A DNA stretch of 64,000 nt, from the NCBI RefSeq assembly GCF_003482105.1, contig NZ_QULM01000007.1, positions 48,327 to 112,326 on the forward strand, read 5' to 3'. The stretch's first letter is position 1; every line of letters begins with the position of its first letter. The position numbers were made by a program, and so were the translations under genes. This document shows, piece by piece, positions 34,635 through 43,455 of the stretch. This stretch comes from Coprococcus sp. OM04-5BH (GTDB lineage: Bacteria; Bacillota; Clostridia; Lachnospirales; Lachnospiraceae). The notes beneath the pieces are model-generated. The model ran no database searches, was not told the DNA's origin, and saw only the letters and a program-made list of their open reading frames with translations.

Positions 34635-36017
34635 ATGGCACAGCTTTGGGGTGGTCGTTTCACTAAGGAGACAGACCAGTTAGTATACAACTTTAACGCA
34701 TCCATTTCTTTTGATCAAAAGTTCTACAAGCAGGATATCAGAGGCAGTATTGCCCACACCACCATGCTTGCAGCCTGTGGAATACTTACAGATGAGGAAA
34801 GAGATCAGATAATCGACGGACTTAACGGAATACTTCATGATGTCGAGGCAGGAACTCTCGCTATCACATCAGAGTACGAAGACATACACAGCTTCGTGGA
34901 AGCCAACCTTATCGATCGAATCGGAGATGTGGGAAAGAAGCTCCACACCGGAAGAAGCCGTAATGATCAGGTTGCCCTTGACATGAAATTATATACAAGG
35001 GACGAGATAATAGATATAAAGGAACTGCTAAAGGAACTTTTAACCACACTCCACTCCCTTATGAAGAAGCACACTGATACATACATGCCCGGCTTCACCC
35101 ATCTTCAGAAGGCTCAGCCTATCACACTTGCCCATCATTTCGGTGCATACATGGAGATGTTCAAGCGTGACTACAGCAGATTATGTGATATATATGAAAG
35201 AATGAATTACTGTCCTTTAGGCTCAGGTGCACTGGCAGGAACAACCTATCCTTTAGACAGGGAGCTTACAGCATCTCTTCTGGGCTTCTATGGTCCTACC
35301 TTAAACAGCATGGATTCAGTTGCCGACAGAGATTACTGCATAGAGCTTTTATCTGCTCTGGCAACCATCATGATGCACCTTAGCAGATTTTCAGAGGAAA
35401 TAATCATATGGAACTCCAACGAATATAAATTCGTAGAGCTTGATGACTCCTACAGTACAGGAAGCTCCATCATGCCTCAGAAGAAGAACCCTGATATCGC
35501 AGAATTAGTAAGAGGAAAGACAGGCCGTGTATACGGCGCCCTCACTTCCCTCCTTACAACAATGAAGGGTATCCCGCTGGCATACAATAAGGATATGCAG
35601 GAAGATAAGGAATTTACATTTGACGCAATAGACACTGTAAAGGGATGTATAGCCCTCTTTAACGGCATGATAAAGACTATGACCGTCAACAAACACAATA
35701 TGGCAGAGTCAGCCAAGAAGGGTTTCACCAATGCCACAGATGCTGCCGACTACCTTGTAAATCATGGTGTTCCGTTCCGTGACGCCCATGGCATTGTAGG
35801 CCGTCTGGTACTTATCTGCATAGATAAGGGTATAGCTCTTGATGATCTTCCGCTTTCGGAGTACAAGGAAGTAAGCCCTGTATTTGAAGAGGATATCTAT
35901 CAGGCAATAAGCATGAAGGAATGTGTTGAGAAGAGAAACACCATCGGGGCTCCGGGCACAGAGGCCATTAAGAAGGTAATCGAAATCAACGAAGAATACC
36001 TCAAAAATCTCAAGTAG
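34635..36017 (+). CDS. argH: Argininosuccinate lyase
   Basis: Splits argininosuccinate into arginine and fumarate, the last step of arginine synthesis. It is full length (460 aa) with the lyase blocks: [14 protein letters not shown] start, [25 protein letters not shown] with the catalytic histidine, and the fumarase/aspartase signature [12 protein letters not shown] (about residues 279-290) with the catalytic serine. The frame is open upstream, but the ATG at 34635 gives the canonical start with AAGAGGA before it. No argG lies beside it. It is followed 17 nt later by a 68-residue gene. Confidence 0.96.
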   Translation: MAQLWGGRFTKETDQLVYNFNASISFDQKFYKQDIRGSIAHTTMLAACGILTDEERDQIIDGLNGILHDVEAGTLAITSEYEDIHSFVEANLIDRIGDVGKKLHTGRSRNDQVALDMKLYTRDEIIDIKELLKELLTTLHSLMKKHTDTYMPGFTHLQKAQPITLAHHFGAYMEMFKRDYSRLCDIYERMNYCPLGSGALAGTTYPLDRELTASLLGFYGPTLNSMDSVADRDYCIELLSALATIMMHLSRFSEEIIIWNSNEYKFVELDDSYSTGSSIMPQKKNPDIAELVRGKTGRVYGALTSLLTTMKGIPLAYNKDMQEDKEFTFDAIDTVKGCIALFNGMIKTMTVNKHNMAESAKKGFTNATDAADYLVNHGVPFRDAHGIVGRLVLICIDKGIALDDLPLSEYKEVSPVFEEDIYQAISMKECVEKRNTIGAPGTEAIKKVIEINEEYLKNLK

Positions 36018-36034
36018 AGTAAGGAGATGTAATC

Positions 36035-36241
36035 TTGAACAGAACAAACAAAGCAAAAAGAGACCTTGCAATAAGAATGTTGAAAGTTGATATTTCAATA
36101 GATGAAGTGGCTCTTATGTCAGGGCTTACCATAGAAGAATTAAACGCCATAAAATCAGACCTTGACAAGAATGATTCCGAAGCGAATGCTATGAAGGGCT
36201 TTAACTTCCAAAATATGAATTTTGATGATATCAACAAATAA
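36035..36241 (+). CDS. Small helical protein of unknown function
   Basis: A 68-residue protein read from a TTG at 36035, which has AAGGAG eight bases upstream and only 17 nt separating it from argH. The sequence (AIRMLKVDISIDEVALMSGLTIEELNAIKSDL, shown in pieces: MLKVDISIDEVALMSGL, TIEELNAIKSDL) looks like the helix-turn-helix-like tail seen after many Rpn-type and similar proteins, in which a short helical repeat predicts when to act. That likeness is by eye only. It shares the argH terminator. Confidence 0.65.
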   Translation: MNRTNKAKRDLAIRMLKVDISIDEVALMSGLTIEELNAIKSDLDKNDSEANAMKGFNFQNMNFDDINK

Positions 36242-36256
36242 TCTAAGTAAAGAAAG

Positions 36257-36317
36257 AACCTCATATTCATACAGCCATGACATTTCATGTAATGTATGTT
36301 TTATGAGGTTTTTTATT
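36257..36317. terminator. Bidirectional terminator between argH unit and sigG
   Basis: AACCTCATA (36257-36265) pairs with TATGAGGTT (36302-36310), with further CATAC/GTATG pairing inside. T-runs follow in both directions (TTTTTTATTT on plus, TTCTTTCTTT on minus), so it can end both the argH unit and sigG. Confidence 0.85.
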
Positions 36318-36370
36318 TACGAATATCCACTTTTGTGTTTTCCCGGTCTTTAAAATGTCTCCAGATACTC

Positions 36371-37144
36371 CTACAGATAATTTTTCATTTTCTTAAGTGC
36401 ATTCTTCTCAAGCCTGCTGACCTGGGCCTGGGATATGCATATCTCCTCTGCCACCTCTGTCTGGGTCTTGCCATGATAATATCTTAATTTGATTATATCA
36501 AGCTCCCTGGGATTAAGATGATCCATAGCGGCTGCCAGAGACAGATTGTCCACCCATTTCTCTTCCTTGTTCTTTTTATCGCTTATCTGATCCATAAGGT
36601 ACAATGTATCTCCGCCGTCTGTATATACCGGCTCATAAAGAGACGCCGGCGTCGCAATGGCATCAAGTGCCATGGTCACATCCTCCGGGGATATATCTAT
36701 CTCATTTGCAATCTCTACTATGGATGGTTCTCTGTCGTTCTTCTTTGTAAGAATATCCTTAGTATAGATTGCCTTGTAAGCGATATCCCTTAAAGATCTG
36801 GATACTCTGATAGAATTATTGTCCCTCAGGTATCTTCTGCACTCTCCTATTATCATAGGGACCGCATAGGTAGAAAATTTCACATTAAGGCTTCTGTCAA
36901 AATTGTCCAAGGCCTTAATAAGTCCTATACATCCAACCTGAAACAGATCATCGGGATTTTCTCCCGAATTATTAAAACGACTTACAACGCTCAATACAAG
37001 TCTCAGATTGCCCTCTATGAACTGCTGTCTCGCCCTGGCATCTCCCTCTTCAATCCTATCAAACAATCTTTTTTTCTCTTCCTCTGACAAAACAGGAAGC
37101 TTCGATGTATTCACACCACACAGATAAACCTTATTCAGTGCCAT
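36371..37144 (-). CDS. sigG: Sporulation sigma factor SigG
   Basis: Forespore-specific sigma factor of the sigma-70 family. The N-terminal tag NKVYLCGVNTSKLPVL is diagnostic for SigG. Region 2 has DLFQVGCIGLIKALDNFDRS with FSTYAVPMIIGECRRYLRD; region 3 follows; region 4 ends in QTEVAEEICISQAQVSRLEKNAL with the helix-turn-helix (about residues 215-250). Length (257 aa) is normal. GGAGGA before the ATG. In Bacillus it lies next to spoIIGA and sigE, but here no other sporulation gene is near. Its presence suggests the organism has, or recently had, an endospore programme. Confidence 0.93.
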   Translation of the reverse strand: MALNKVYLCGVNTSKLPVLSEEEKKRLFDRIEEGDARARQQFIEGNLRLVLSVVSRFNNSGENPDDLFQVGCIGLIKALDNFDRSLNVKFSTYAVPMIIGECRRYLRDNNSIRVSRSLRDIAYKAIYTKDILTKKNDREPSIVEIANEIDISPEDVTMALDAIATPASLYEPVYTDGGDTLYLMDQISDKKNKEEKWVDNLSLAAAMDHLNPRELDIIKLRYYHGKTQTEVAEEICISQAQVSRLEKNALKKMKNYL

Positions 37145-37270
37145 GAACTATATCCTCCAAACATAACTTGTATAGATATAGCATTGACATTTTGCCTGTT
37201 TTTATTCAAAAGAAAAGAAGCCCAACGTCAGCTCCGGACGCAAGACCTCTTCATATATCCACCTTTTACG

Positions 37271-37356
37271 GCTTCTGATACCTGTTTTATTTTCAGCTTA
37301 TTTCAGCCGCTTCTCATCATGACTTTTAATTTCAGCTTCTGGTACTTGTTTTATTT
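37271..37356. repeat. Pair of 22-bp direct repeats between prfC and sigG
   Basis: GCTTCTG(A/G)TAC(C/T)TGTTTTATTT occurs at 37271-37292 and 37335-37356, two mismatches, 64 bp apart. The 217-nt spacer between prfC and sigG has no gene. Confidence 0.65.
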
Positions 37357-37361
37357 CTCTG

Positions 37362-38957
37362 TTAATTCTTTCTGAACTCAAGAAGCTCAAGTCCTTCATT
37401 GTGTTCGAGAACCTGATTGATAACCCACTCACTGGAGAACAGAAGTAGCGGATTCCCCTTCATATCCTTAACCTTCTTAACATCATTTACACGCTTAAGC
37501 TTTGTAAGGTCTGTGGACGGATCCTTCACCCATCTGATATAGTTATATGGTATCGGCTCAAGCCTTATCTCACAGCCGTACTCATTCTCAAGTCTGTACT
37601 TAAGCACGTCAAACTGAAGAACACCAACAACTCCCACGATTATCTCTGAAAGTCCTGCCGTGTACTCCTGGAATATCTGGATGGCACCCTCCTGGGCTAT
37701 CTGGGTAACACCCTTTACGAACTGCTTTCTCTTCATGGTGTTTAACTGAACAACCCTGCAGAAGTGCTCCGGGGCAAATGTAGGTATGCCTTCATACTCG
37801 AACTTCTTGCCTGCTGTTATAGTATCTCCGATGGAGAAAAGCTCCGGATCAAACACACCTATAACGTCACCTGCATAGGCTGTGCTCACTATCTTTCTGT
37901 CCTGTGCCATTATCTGCTGAGGCTGTGACAGCTTAAGCTTTCTCTTGCTGGCACAATGGTACACATCCATGCCCGCCTCAAACTTACCTGAACATATCCT
38001 CATAAACGCTATCCTGTCCCTGTGTGCCTTATTCATATTTGCCTGTATCTTAAATACAAATGCCGAGAATTCCTCAGAAGCAGGATCTATGATACCCTCA
38101 TTTGAATTTCTTCCAAGAGGTGGTGTTGTCATCTTAAGGAAGTAATTAAGGAACTGCTCTATACCGAAGGTATTAAGGGCTGAACCGAAGAATACAGGTG
38201 AAAGCTCTCCTGCTCTTACCTTATCAAGATCAAGTTCATCAGTGGCGCCATCAATAAGCTCTATCTCCTCGTTGAACTGATCGTAGAGATATGGTCCCAC
38301 AAGCTCCTTTAACGCTTCATCATTTATATCATAGTCGGTCTCTGCTGCCTTTTTGGCTCCACCTGTGGATATAGCCTGGAACGTGGAGACTACTTTCGTC
38401 TTTCTGTCATATACGCCCTTGAAATCCTTTCCTGAACCTATAGGCCAGTTCATAGGGCATGTTCTTATGCCAAGCACACTCTCAATATCATCTAAGAGTT
38501 CAAATGTATCTCTGGCATCCCTGTCCATCTTATTTATAAATGTAAATATAGGGATATGTCTCATTACACATACCTTAAACAGCTTTATGGTCTGTGCCTC
38601 AACACCCTTTGAAGCGTCAATTACCATGACCGCAGAATCTGCCGCCATAAGGGTTCTGTATGTATCCTCTGAGAAATCCTGATGTCCCGGTGTGTCAAGG
38701 ATATTTATACAATATCCGTCATAATTAAACTGCAGTACCGATGAAGTAACCGAGATACCTCTCTCCTTCTCAATATCCATCCAGTCTGATACCGCATACT
38801 TTGAATTGGCTTTACCTTTGACTGATCCTGCTGTATTTATGGCTCCTCCGAACAGGAGGAACTTCTCTGTCAGAGTTGTCTTACCTGCATCCGGGTGGGA
38901 TATGATCGCAAATGTTCTTCTTCTGTTTATCTCATCAATCAAGTTTTTGTCTGCCAT
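37362..38957 (-). CDS. prfC: Peptide chain release factor 3
   Basis: Translational GTPase that removes RF1/RF2 from the ribosome after peptide release. G motifs: ISHPDAGKTTLTEKF (residues about 19-33), EKERGISVTSS (switch I), DTPGHQDFSEDT (G3) and FINKMDRDARD (G4). The C-terminal domains end with PYNYIRWVKDPSTDL and LLLFSSEWVINQVLEH as in RF3. Length (531 aa) is normal. ATG with AGGAGA upstream. Its start overlaps the end of the XRE gene by 23 nt, so the two are coupled. Confidence 0.95.
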   Translation of the reverse strand: MADKNLIDEINRRRTFAIISHPDAGKTTLTEKFLLFGGAINTAGSVKGKANSKYAVSDWMDIEKERGISVTSSVLQFNYDGYCINILDTPGHQDFSEDTYRTLMAADSAVMVIDASKGVEAQTIKLFKVCVMRHIPIFTFINKMDRDARDTFELLDDIESVLGIRTCPMNWPIGSGKDFKGVYDRKTKVVSTFQAISTGGAKKAAETDYDINDEALKELVGPYLYDQFNEEIELIDGATDELDLDKVRAGELSPVFFGSALNTFGIEQFLNYFLKMTTPPLGRNSNEGIIDPASEEFSAFVFKIQANMNKAHRDRIAFMRICSGKFEAGMDVYHCASKRKLKLSQPQQIMAQDRKIVSTAYAGDVIGVFDPELFSIGDTITAGKKFEYEGIPTFAPEHFCRVVQLNTMKRKQFVKGVTQIAQEGAIQIFQEYTAGLSEIIVGVVGVLQFDVLKYRLENEYGCEIRLEPIPYNYIRWVKDPSTDLTKLKRVNDVKKVKDMKGNPLLLFSSEWVINQVLEHNEGLELLEFRKN

Positions 38958-39444
38958 TTTTTAACTTCTCCTTATTCTTCTGTGCCCACAGCATCAGTGA
39001 TTGTATATTTACCGACATCTTCTCAAGCTCCGTAAGAACCGCATCAAACTGCATTATCTCACTTTCATCAACCATCCCATCCTCTGTGATATCTATGAGC
39101 TTTGTGGTAATATCCTCCATCTTCTGGGAAGAACCCAGAAACTGTAATATAAGCCTGTCAAGACTGTCCGCATTGATCGGTTTCACTGTTACAATACCTA
39201 CCGGACAGTCTCCCGAACAATATATATTACATAATTCAGGGTAATCATATGCCTTTGACATGGCAAGAACCTCTTCCGGATAAGGAACCACTGTTCCAAG
39301 CTCTATCCTGGATAATCTGGTTCTGTCTATATTAAGTATCTCTGCCGCCTTCTCTCTGCTTGTGAGAGCAGGGTTACTGCGGGAAGCATTATATCTTGCA
39401 ATATAATATCTATTGTTAAGTGCTTTTGTTGCTTTTTTACTCAT
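38935..39444 (-). CDS. XRE-type regulator coupled to prfC
   Basis: A 169-residue protein with a Cro/CI-like helix-turn-helix at about residues 18-65 (SREKAAEILNIDRTRLSRIELG, YPEEVLAMSKAY). A short cysteine pair (NIYCSGDCPVG) follows, then a helical C-terminal half of unknown role. The product looks like the conserved clostridial XRE proteins that carry a CxxxC-type turn after the HTH. Its last 23 nt overlap prfC. A link to translation termination is only positional. Confidence 0.75.
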   Translation of the reverse strand: MSKKATKALNNRYYIARYNASRSNPALTSREKAAEILNIDRTRLSRIELGTVVPYPEEVLAMSKAYDYPELCNIYCSGDCPVGIVTVKPINADSLDRLILQFLGSSQKMEDITTKLIDITEDGMVDESEIMQFDAVLTELEKMSVNIQSLMLWAQKNKEKLKNGRQKLD

Positions 39445-39462
39445 TCGTCATCCCCTCTTATT

Positions 39463-39509
39463 GAACAACAACCCATTAAAATTTGCTGTTTGGCATCGCC
39501 ACTTCACAC
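39463..39509. repeat. Copy of the CCCATTAAAATTT repeat family
   Basis: GAACAACAACCCATTAAAA followed by TTTGCTGTTTGGCATCGCC. The second part matches 3-40 of the window (TGTTTGGTATCGCCACCTC), the first part matches 31308 and 31393. It lies in the spacer upstream of the XRE-prfC unit, right after its start region. Confidence 0.65.
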
Positions 39510-39620
39510 AATCTTTGATCTTTCTTAATCTCAAAGTGTCAACAATTGATAATATCACATATTTACTGATTTTTAAAGATGTATTTATCCAAGCCATACA
39601 TATTTACATGGGTTATGTAT

Positions 39621-40304
39621 TTAATACTTTACAACCTTGCAATCCTTTATATCCTTTACGTTGGAACAGGCTGCCACACAGTAATCTGCGCAATCAGTTA
39701 TCACCTTGATTTCATTGAAATACAATCCCTTCTTCTCAAGCTTTCCAAGCTCCAGAACCTCATATACAGTCTTTGAAGTAAAGTCCAGTCCTGTTCCTTT
39801 ATATTTTAAATAGGCTTCCTTCCTGGTCCATTCTCTCGTAAAGAAAGCATTTGCAGCGCTGACATTCTGATTCTTTAATGCCTTATATATGGCAAATTCT
39901 TCCGGAGCCAGGATCCGGTCTGCCATTCTGTCGCCATGCCCCTTTACCATCTCCACATCAATACCGCAGGAAGCCATGGTCTCGGGATCATTATTCGTCT
40001 TGTTATCGTGATACACAAGAGCAACCATGGTTCCGCTATGGCTTATGTTGTACTCAAGAAACGGCAGCTCCTTTATCCTTGGCTTTCCATATTCTCCTGT
40101 GACATAGGTTACATCCTTCTCATCTATACCATATTTTTCTATAACCTCCGCAAGTAACAGTGTGGCACCAAGACTCAATGCCCTGTCTTGAAGGAACCTG
40201 TAATTTTCTATTTTATTTCTTCTGTATGGAGATAGTCCCGACAGATATCTTTTTATCACATCTTCATCAAGGAATTTCTCCACATTATAAACCTGTATCT
40301 CCAT
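39621..40304 (-). CDS. 4'-phosphopantetheinyl transferase (Sfp type)
   Basis: Attaches the phosphopantetheine arm of CoA to a carrier protein. Sfp-family motifs: FLQDRALSLGATLLL, YNISHSGTMVALVYHD, GIDVEMV (Mg/CoA site, about residues 118-124) and WTRKEAYLKYKGTGLD (about 158-173). Length (227 aa) is typical of the Sfp rather than the AcpS type. No polyketide or peptide synthetase lies in the window, so the partner may be distant or a fatty-acid ACP. ATG with GGAGAGG upstream. Confidence 0.92.
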   Translation of the reverse strand: MEIQVYNVEKFLDEDVIKRYLSGLSPYRRNKIENYRFLQDRALSLGATLLLAEVIEKYGIDEKDVTYVTGEYGKPRIKELPFLEYNISHSGTMVALVYHDNKTNNDPETMASCGIDVEMVKGHGDRMADRILAPEEFAIYKALKNQNVSAANAFFTREWTRKEAYLKYKGTGLDFTSKTVYEVLELGKLEKKGLYFNEIKVITDCADYCVAACSNVKDIKDCKVVKY

Positions 40305-40420
40305 GCAAACCTCTCCAAAAAAACAACCTCACCTGTAGGTTATTCTATGGTAAACCTTTGACAACCTTACATCTGATGTCTGGTTTCACTCACTCCATCA
40401 TATTATCATACACTTAACAA

Positions 40421-40447
40421 AGGGCGCAACCATTCAGGTCACGCCCT
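40421..40447 (-). terminator. Hairpin after the tubulin-like gene
   Basis: AGGGCG (40421-40426) pairs with CGCCCT (40442-40447), with an inner ACC/GGT. It lies 127 nt past the stop codon; on the minus strand TTTGTT follows, a modest U-run. Confidence 0.55.
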
Positions 40448-40573
40448 CTTAAAATCATTTATTTCCTATACAACATATACATGTCATACATATCATGATC
40501 CGGCAGCACGAGTCACGCCATTTTTTCTAGATTTCATATCATCCTACATATCCCTGTTACAATTCTATAAGCA

Positions 40574-43150
40574 TTAAACGGATACAAGCTCATTGAATTT
40601 TTTTCGCATATCAACATTTCTCTCATCAATATGCAGTCCCTTGTATCCCACAGTGAACTCGTATGCCATCTGAAGCTCCTCTATACAGTCCATCATGGCA
40701 AGTGGGACACCGACTATCATATCGTCTATGGATATCTCGATCTCACCCGGATTCAGGGTTATGGCATCTGTCTTCTCATTGTAAGGCTCAGAAACCAGAA
40801 TATCCTTAACTGCTTCACTGAAATACGGCATTGTATTAGGAACCGAAATATATTTTCTTCTAGGTAATGCTTCCTCTGCCTTACCCTTAAGAACACACAG
40901 CTGCTCCTCTGCCTTTATATCATCCACAAACGCTTCGGCAGCCAATCTCATAACATTATTTCTTCTGTCATTCTTAGGTGAACCGAACATTACGTTAAGA
41001 TCCTGCTCCACAAGTCTCTTCTCCGAGAAAGCAACCGATAACATCTTCTCCGGTCCGAATGCACCTATACCGCCGAAGAAATCCCTGTACAGCTTCTCAA
41101 GGGCATCCTTAACAGGAACAACCTTGTTGTTGTCGATATTCGTCTCATTGTCCAGAAGAAATCTTACAATACCATTTCTGAAATCTGCTATCCTTTTTTC
41201 TGATATATAGTCAGACGGCAGGAAGTTATGGTGGCTTGCCCTCTTAAGAAGGTTGTTTACCGCACTCTTGCCTATGTTAGACAGATCCTCTATAGAATTA
41301 TTAAGATCCTCACCGAACTGGGAGAATATCTCGTCAAGTCTCTCGGCTCTCTCTGAAAGCCATCTCACCGTATCTCCGAGAACATCCTGGGAATTCAACT
41401 CATCCATGATCTTATTTCTCTCCTGGGAAAGAATGTGCTTTATACATGCATCATAGTAGCCATTCTCTGTTTCCCTCTTGGCTGATGGGAATGTAAAAAA
41501 TCTCTTGGCAACTATGGTATGTATGGACTCTATGATCCTCTCATACTCAGATGACGGCTCATACTTCTCAAGCTTATCGGAGAGCTTTCTTATCTCCGGT
41601 ATCATACCCTGCTTTCCGTCTCCCGGGCCAAACCCCTTGGCACCTATAAGCTCTATTGCCGCAAATGGTCCCTTCTCCAGCATACATTTCTTTATCACGC
41701 CGTCAAGATTTGACCATATCTTGTTCTTAATCGATTTTACCATCTTAGGAAGCTCGGCTTCCATCTTATCAAGATCCTTCATCATATCCTGAAGAAGGGT
41801 ATCCTGTCTCTTCTTTATCATCTTATATACAGGCTTCTGAAAACGTCCAAACTGCACAAGTCCCGACACATTAAGGGAAATCTCTGCTCCCGCAGGCTCA
41901 TCCAGAAATCTATCCAACTCACTCACTGCATTTCTGAAGGATTCCATCTGTCTGTCATCGGAAAATACGGATCTGTTGATCTCCTTAAATGCCTCGACAA
42001 ATACCTCATGCTCACAGATATTCTCCATTTCCTTAATAGGTATCCTGTAGTCAGCCTCACTCGGAACCTTATAGAAACAATTTCCACCGGCAATATCCGC
42101 CTTGTCTGCGTTATTTATCTTCCATGTACTTATGGTCCTGATCTCATTATCAAAGAACACATCTCTTAAAAGACGTCTCTCACCATACTTATCCGGTGTA
42201 CCGATATATTTGTTGGACGCCAGCTTATACAGATACTTGGCTGTGTCTCTGTACACAAAGCCGTCAGGGATGTATCCCTGGCTATCACGCTTGCCTGATA
42301 CCAGCATACAGGCGTCAAATATATTATCTCTTATGGCAAATCTGTGTGTGGTGCTCTGGAACACATATGAATCCTCTGTCTCTGAAAGGTTCATATAGTG
42401 GTCTATCTCCTTTAAGGTTGCATAGGCATTAGCCTTCATAATCTGCATTTTCTCAGTATTATCATATATGGCTCTTATTCCGAACAGCACGTCCGGCATC
42501 ATGAGACATGCTCCTATCCTGACGTTGTTCCATCTCATCTTCTTGGAATATGCCCGCAAATTATATGTAAGATCTGAAAGTATACCGCTTCCTGTTCCTC
42601 CACCAAGACCTGTAACTATAATCACATCAAGGTATCCCACTTTAACCTTGTTCCTTGCCTCCTCAAGTTTATCAAAAAGAAGCATGCTCATATCCTCATA
42701 AGCATTAGAGAACATGAGACGGCCTATCTGTCTGTTACCACCGGTTCCTCTTGGGGTGATGGTTATTGATGGAAAATCCGATGCCATCCAGCTTGCAAGG
42801 TTTGGATGAACCGGATTATTGTCGATACCGTTTGCCAGTAAGTTTTCTGCATTAGGTCTGTATATACTGCACACCTCCATGGCATTGAAGCCAAGATGCT
42901 CCTTGCTGTCCTTTATGGTTGCTTCCATGGCCGGTATATCAGAATCCACCATAAGAAAGCTTATATTGTCCTCAGGTGTTATATTGTCAACCAGCATGCC
43001 CTTAAGGTTTAATACGGTCTTACTTCCCACACCGCCTAAACCGATGACCAGAAGGTTTCCGTTGTATCTGCCCTCATGGCTGACCTTCCCAAATATTCTT
43101 ACATCCTTGAGTTTGCTGAATTCTTCTTTTTGAGTATCAATAAGTATCAT
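40574..43150 (-). CDS. Large tubulin-like GTPase (Tubulin_2 type)
   Basis: An 858-residue protein with a tubulin/FtsZ-style GTPase domain. LLVIGLGGVGSKTVLNLKG (about residues 33-51) is the first glycine loop, FLMVDSD the following strand, TPRGTGGNRQIGR a further loop, and VTGLGGGTGSGILSDL (183-189 for GGGTGSG) the tubulin signature. The C-terminal half (about 400-800) is long and helical with no known domain. This fits the bacterial Tubulin_2 group (PF13809), whose biology is largely unknown. No membrane segment. It stands alone: no vWA, kinase or terminase partner of the kind seen with some relatives. ATG with GGAGGGAG upstream; possible promoter at 43260-43288. Confidence 0.85.
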   Translation of the reverse strand: MILIDTQKEEFSKLKDVRIFGKVSHEGRYNGNLLVIGLGGVGSKTVLNLKGMLVDNITPEDNISFLMVDSDIPAMEATIKDSKEHLGFNAMEVCSIYRPNAENLLANGIDNNPVHPNLASWMASDFPSITITPRGTGGNRQIGRLMFSNAYEDMSMLLFDKLEEARNKVKVGYLDVIIVTGLGGGTGSGILSDLTYNLRAYSKKMRWNNVRIGACLMMPDVLFGIRAIYDNTEKMQIMKANAYATLKEIDHYMNLSETEDSYVFQSTTHRFAIRDNIFDACMLVSGKRDSQGYIPDGFVYRDTAKYLYKLASNKYIGTPDKYGERRLLRDVFFDNEIRTISTWKINNADKADIAGGNCFYKVPSEADYRIPIKEMENICEHEVFVEAFKEINRSVFSDDRQMESFRNAVSELDRFLDEPAGAEISLNVSGLVQFGRFQKPVYKMIKKRQDTLLQDMMKDLDKMEAELPKMVKSIKNKIWSNLDGVIKKCMLEKGPFAAIELIGAKGFGPGDGKQGMIPEIRKLSDKLEKYEPSSEYERIIESIHTIVAKRFFTFPSAKRETENGYYDACIKHILSQERNKIMDELNSQDVLGDTVRWLSERAERLDEIFSQFGEDLNNSIEDLSNIGKSAVNNLLKRASHHNFLPSDYISEKRIADFRNGIVRFLLDNETNIDNNKVVPVKDALEKLYRDFFGGIGAFGPEKMLSVAFSEKRLVEQDLNVMFGSPKNDRRNNVMRLAAEAFVDDIKAEEQLCVLKGKAEEALPRRKYISVPNTMPYFSEAVKDILVSEPYNEKTDAITLNPGEIEISIDDMIVGVPLAMMDCIEELQMAYEFTVGYKGLHIDERNVDMRKKFNELVSV

Positions 43151-43259
43151 ACAATCTCCCTCCAGAACACTTACGTCTGATAAAAATACTTCCCCCGGAA
43201 CAAAACGATCATATAAACCACAAAATATTGCATATATGATAACTTGCCCTACATAACCT

Positions 43260-43288
43260 AGATTACCATTATTTTATGTCATTTTCAA
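43260..43288 (-). promoter_or_regulatory. Candidate promoter of the tubulin-like gene
   Basis: Minus strand: TTGAAA (43288-43283), 17 nt, TAATCT (43265-43260). The -10 box is mediocre and the site is 110 nt from the start codon. Confidence 0.4.
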
Positions 43289-43385
43289 CAAAAATCATAA
43301 ATCTTTTTATAAGATATGTTGTATTTTTCAAAAAAACGCAAAGTTCATTTGTAGAAAATGTATTATCTCAATAATTTCTTGATTT

Positions 43386-43415
43386 TTGCACTAAAATAAA
43401 CTAAACTTTTATAAG
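43386..43415 (+). promoter_or_regulatory. purC promoter
   Basis: TTGCAC (43386-43391), 18 nt, TATAAG (43410-43415), about 40 nt before the ATG at 43456. Confidence 0.55.
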
Positions 43416-43455
43416 ATGCTTCTATAGCAAATATATATTTACGAGGTAGATTAAA

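Larger units (their letters stand above)
43151..43455. other. Divergent intergenic region between tubulin-like gene and purC
   Basis: AT-rich spacer holding the purC promoter at its right side and a candidate minus-strand promoter (43260-43288). I see no riboswitch-type pairing, PurR-like box or small gene in it. Confidence 0.5.

Noticed and set aside
39621..40304. Phosphopantetheinyl transferase as part of a secondary-metabolite cluster
   Set aside because: No polyketide, peptide synthetase or carrier-protein gene is in the window.
40574..43150. Tubulin-like protein as a phage PhuZ-type or plasmid TubZ system
   Set aside because: No phage or plasmid partition gene is adjacent and the protein is about twice the usual PhuZ/TubZ length.
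43151..43455. Possible purine riboswitch or PurR box before purC
   Set aside because: No three-way junction or recognisable box could be drawn; the region is plain AT-rich DNA with promoters.
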